A stretch of DNA of 7,887 nucleotides, from positions 1-7,887 of the forward strand of contig NATF01000078.1 of the NCBI GenBank assembly GCA_002085205.1. Direction: 5' to 3'. Shown here piece by piece: positions 5,837-7,887 of this stretch. Source of the stretch: Candidatus Cloacimonas sp. 4484_275 (GTDB taxonomy: Bacteria > Cloacimonadota > Cloacimonadia > Cloacimonadales > TCS61). Positions within the stretch are counted from its first letter, which is position 1. Every line of letters starts with the position of its first letter. A program made the translations under genes and the position numbers. Under the pieces are notes generated by a model, which worked only from the letters and a program-made list of their open reading frames with translations, was not told the DNA's origin and searched no databases.

Positions 5837-7043
5837 TCATCTGAAAATTGTCTGATCTCTTTCGGGTCCGACGGAAATTACGGAAATTTTAATTCCCAAT
5901 AATTCTTCAATAGCCGAGACATATTTTTTGGCATTGGAAGGAAGATAACTGAATTTCTTCATTCCGGAGATATTTTCTTCCCAACCCGGAAGCTCGATAT
6001 ACTGAGGTTCTATTCGTTTCAAAATATCGGAGTCGAAAGGAAATTCATCGATAAAATTATCTTCCAATCGATATTCCGTACATATTTTCAAAGTGGAAAA
6101 ACCGCTTAAAACATCCAACAGCGTCAAAGCAATTTCATCGACACCGTTTATCATTGCCGTGGACGACCGGTTGTGGAGCCATATTCATTACCTTGTCGCC
6201 GAATTTTTTCTCCGATTTCATCTTTAAGCTCGGAAACGGTCCTTCCCCAACTCGTGTGTAATAACTTTTGTAAACACCCACGACTTTATCTATTTTTTGG
6301 GGCGGAACACCTAAACCGACGGAAATCCCGCCGGCAATCGTATGCGAAGAAGTCACAAAAGGATATGTTCCGAAAAAAATATCCAGCAAAGAACCCTGCG
6401 CTCCTTCAAACAAAATATTTTTCCCAGCGTCATATTCGTTATTCAATAAATAGGGAATTTGAAGCAGATATTGTTCTACGGACTCTCCGATTTTTAACAA
6501 CGATTCCGTTAATTCCTGCAAGTTTTCCGATTTCAATCCATGATATTCATAAATGATTTTCAATTTTTTAATTAACTTTTCCTCATCAAAAAGGTCGTAC
6601 ATTTTCAGCCCTTTTCTGGCAATTGCATCGGCATAAGTAGGTCCGATTCCTTTGCGAGTGGTTCCGATTGTCGTTTGAAGTTCATTGTTTTCCGCTTGTC
6701 CGTCTAAAAGTCGGTGCAACGGCAAAACCACATTTGCTCGCGGATCAATGAAAAATCTTTCCTCAAAACGAATGCCCGATTTTTCCAATTCGCCTATTTC
6801 GGAAACCAATTGAAACGGATCGATTACCACTCCGCTTCCCAAAACGCAGATTTTGTCCGGATACAAAATTCCCGAAGGAATAAGGTGAAAAACATACTTT
6901 TTTCCTTTCAAATTAATTGTGTGCCCGGCATTGTTTCCGCCTTGGAAACGAGCAATTATATCGGATTTTTCGGCTAAAACATCGACTATTTTCGCTTTTG
7001 CTTCGTCTCCCCACGCACAACCCAAAACCGCAATCGACGACAT
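5837..7043 (-). pseudogene. purA: Adenylosuccinate synthetase, broken by two internal frame disruptions
   Basis: PurA joins IMP and aspartate using GTP, the first committed step to AMP. The first 302 codons (7043-6135) give W-G-D-E-A-K-A-K (residues 11-18, with catalytic Asp13), N-A-G-H-T with His41, G-T-T-R-K-G-I-G-P near 127, F-E-G-A-Q-G near 212, and T-R-V-G-E-G-P-F-P near 263, all family landmarks. After G-D-K-V the conserved N-E-Y-G-S-T-T-G-R-P-R segment is found in another frame (about 6189-6155), and the C-terminal part M-I-N-G-V-D-E-I-A-L-T to S-V-G-P-E-R-D-Q-T-I in the third frame (6154-5837). By family pattern about 4-5 residues are lost before N-E-Y-G and about 14 after G-R-P-R, removing the R-x-G-W-x-D segment. 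Differences at usually invariant sites: G-K-G reads A-K-A at 15-17, and T-K-L-D reads T-L-L-D; these may be lineage-specific. True decay or assembly error cannot be separated here. Confidence 0.88.
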
Positions 7044-7048
7044 TTGAA

Positions 7049-7056
7049 CTCCTTTT
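7049..7056 (-). promoter_or_regulatory. Ribosome binding site of purA
   Basis: AAAAGGAG on the minus strand stands 5 nt upstream of the ATG at 7043. It is a strong site, so the translation signal of the broken gene is still intact. Confidence 0.75.
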
Positions 7057-7097
7057 GAAAATAATTCTATCGCAGAACTTATTTTCTATAAAAAAAT

Positions 7098-7132
7098 GTC
7101 AATAAATCAATTATGCCGAAAAATTTATTGAC
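7098..7132. promoter_or_regulatory. Divergent-promoter palindrome between purA and the B12-binding subunit
   Basis: GTCAATAAAT (7098-7107) and ATTTATTGAC (7123-7132) are perfect inverted arms with a 15-nt spacer. Each arm contains an outward-facing TTGAC: TTGACA on the minus strand (7102-7097) toward purA and TTGACT on the plus strand (7128-7133) toward the B12-binding gene. This could be a pair of divergent -35 elements or an operator for a dimeric regulator covering both. No good TATAAT hexamer stands 16-18 nt downstream of either, so the promoter reading is uncertain, while the palindrome itself is plain. Confidence 0.45.
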
Positions 7133-7162
7133 TTCAAATTTTGCCGGAGAAATTTGATTTTC

Positions 7163-7168
7163 AGGAGG
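7163..7168 (+). promoter_or_regulatory. Ribosome binding site of the B12-binding subunit
   Basis: AGGAGG lies 8 nt before the ATG at 7177. A nearer ATG at 7170 reads into a stop in its second or third codon and is out of frame, so the 7177 start is supported. Confidence 0.8.
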
Positions 7169-7176
7169 AATGATAA

Positions 7177-7569
7177 ATGGAGAAAAAAATAAGAGTTATG
7201 ATAGCCAAACCGGGATTGGACGGACACGATCGAGGAGCAAAATATATCGCGCGAGCGCTTCGTGATGCCGGTATGGAAGTAATTTACACCGGAATTCGGC
7301 AGACTCCCGAGCAAATCGTAAATGCCGCCATTCAGGAAGATGTGAACATCGTCGGACTCAGTCTTCTTTCCGGAGCTCACAATTTTCTCTTTCCCAAAGT
7401 GGCGAAACTTTTAAAACAAAAAGGCGCGACGGACATAATTCTTTTCGGCGGCGGCGTTATTCCGGACGAAGACATTGAATTTCTCAAACAGAAAGGATTC
7501 AAAGCTATTTTCACTCCCGGAACTTCCGCCCAAGAAGTAGTGGATTTTATTTACGAGAACATCAAATAA
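7177..7569 (+). CDS. mcmA2: Stand-alone cobalamin-binding subunit of methylmalonyl-CoA mutase type
   Basis: This is a complete 130-residue protein equal to the C-terminal B12-binding domain of methylmalonyl-CoA mutase, the size of the free small subunits in archaea and some bacteria. The adenosylcobalamin motif is intact: D15-x-H17-x-x-G20 (G-L-D-G-H-D-R-G) provides the histidine that ligates cobalt, S62-x-L64 lies in G-L-S-L-L-S-G-A-H, and the G-G-G-V-I-P turn at 91-96 completes the nucleotide-tail site. With a large catalytic subunit it interconverts (R)-methylmalonyl-CoA and succinyl-CoA, central to propionate metabolism. The catalytic subunit is not next to it: purA lies divergently upstream and a FapA-like gene follows 9 nt downstream. 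A related mutase partner (isobutyryl- or ethylmalonyl-CoA type) cannot be excluded from this domain alone. Confidence 0.9.
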   Translation: MEKKIRVMIAKPGLDGHDRGAKYIARALRDAGMEVIYTGIRQTPEQIVNAAIQEDVNIVGLSLLSGAHNFLFPKVAKLLKQKGATDIILFGGGVIPDEDIEFLKQKGFKAIFTPGTSAQEVVDFIYENIK

Positions 7570-7623
7570 ACCGGAACGATGAAGAAAAAATTTTTTACCG
7601 GAACGATGAAGAAAAAATTTTTT
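7570..7623 (+). repeat. Perfect 27-bp tandem duplication across the start of the FapA-like gene
   Basis: The unit ACCGGAACGATGAAGAAAAA plus ATTTTTT occurs twice back to back, at 7570-7596 and 7597-7623. Each unit carries its own ATG (7579 and 7606) and the short spacer before it. The period is nine codons, so the frame is preserved and the protein may carry a repeated M-K-K-K-F-F, or translation may begin at either ATG. Confidence 0.95.
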
Positions 7624-7887
7624 AATTACAAATCGCTGATTTTGGAAATTTCCGACGACGCTTTTGAAGCCTTTTTGACCATTAAAGACACAAATTCTCC
7701 CGTTTCGGAAGATGATATTATTTCGCTTATCAAATCCGCCGGCATAAAGTTCGGCTGGGAAAACGCTCAAAGACTCAATGCGGAAAAAAAGATAGAAAAA
7801 CAATTTAACAAACCTTTTCTAATCGCGGCGGGAAACAAGCCTCAAATTAATTATAAATTTACGCCTGTTCCCGAAATTTTCCTGAAT
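7579..7887 (+). CDS. FapA/DUF342-family protein, N-terminal part (runs off the window)
   Basis: The frame is open to the window end, 103 codons from the first ATG or 94 from the second at 7606. The sequence S-L-I-L-E-I-S-D-D-A-F-E-A-F-L-T-I, then P-V-S-E-D-D-I-I-S-L-I-K-S-A-G-I-K-F-G, then P-F-L-I-A-A-G-N-K-P is the usual opening of FapA (DUF342) proteins: strand, S-x-D-x-x-E-A-x-L, P-x-S-x-x-E-I, G-I-x-x-G, and I-A-x-G-x-x-P. These are cytoplasmic beta-helix proteins linked to flagellar assembly and polar localisation in some bacteria, of unknown role in non-flagellated ones. The start is ambiguous because the first codons are duplicated; neither ATG has a good ribosome site (CCGGAACG before both). 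It follows the B12-binding gene by 9 nt and is probably co-transcribed with it. Confidence 0.72.
   Translation, partial: MKKKFFTGTMKKKFFNYKSLILEISDDAFEAFLTIKDTNSPVSEDDIISLIKSAGIKFGWENAQRLNAEKKIEKQFNKPFLIAAGNKPQINYKFTPVPEIFLN

Noticed and set aside
6173..6977. Plus-strand frames opposite purA
   Set aside because: They are shadows of the purA coding strand; peptides show no domain and no start signals.
7111..7803. Minus-strand frames opposite the B12-binding and FapA-like genes
   Set aside because: The plus-strand proteins carry clear family motifs and a strong ribosome site; the antisense peptides do not. The repeat K-K-F-F-L-H-R-S-G there is only the 27-bp tandem repeat read backwards.

Overview
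The window is AT-rich DNA. It most likely comes from an uncultivated bacterium of the FCB group, and Candidatus Cloacimonadota is my best guess. Three things suggest this. There are two fragments of the FlgD-like C-terminal domain typical of secreted FCB proteins (pattern W-N-x-x-D-E ... S-x-G-I-Y-F-Y). There is a LamG plus PKD surface protein. There is a stand-alone B12-binding mutase subunit, as used in propionate/methylmalonyl-CoA metabolism. The phylum is inference from gene content and style; no rRNA or tRNA is visible.

The left part (1-3769) is an accessory, decayed region. It starts inside the 3' end of a secreted-protein gene (1-138). The first 83 bases recur perfectly at 2453-2535, inside a broken second copy of the same domain. 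Between the copies lie an intact minus-strand LamG/PKD lipoprotein-like or exported protein (243-1544), a 136-137 bp MITE-like palindromic element (1614-1750), and a frameshifted, internally deleted transposase remnant resembling IS1380 (1985-2319, minus). After the second repeat copy come a compact intact pair, an XRE-type repressor and a small four-helix membrane protein (2731-3268, plus), and then the dead 3' end of a second, unrelated DDE transposase (about 3374-3700, plus).

The right part (3770-7887) is conserved chromosomal coding sequence. A minus-strand cluster runs purA, then a GNAT-superfamily protein, then a patatin-like phospholipase. The GNAT gene starts 7 nt after the purA stop, and the phospholipase start overlaps the GNAT stop (TAATG), so they are probably co-transcribed. 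purA (adenylosuccinate synthetase) does not read through: about 45 bp in its last third lies in a different frame from both flanks, and around 18-19 conserved residues appear to be missing in two separate small deletions. Divergent from purA, on the plus strand, are a complete B12-binding mutase small subunit (7177-7569) and the start of a FapA/DUF342 protein (7579 or 7606 to the window end) whose start region has been duplicated as a perfect 27-bp in-frame tandem repeat. The divergent intergenic region holds a 10-bp perfect inverted repeat whose arms each carry an outward TTGAC element.

I see no convincing new multi-gene system. The strongest leads are the broken purA, the long perfect direct repeat bracketing the LamG gene, the nested-palindrome MITE, and the intact regulator/membrane pair sitting between two transposon carcasses.
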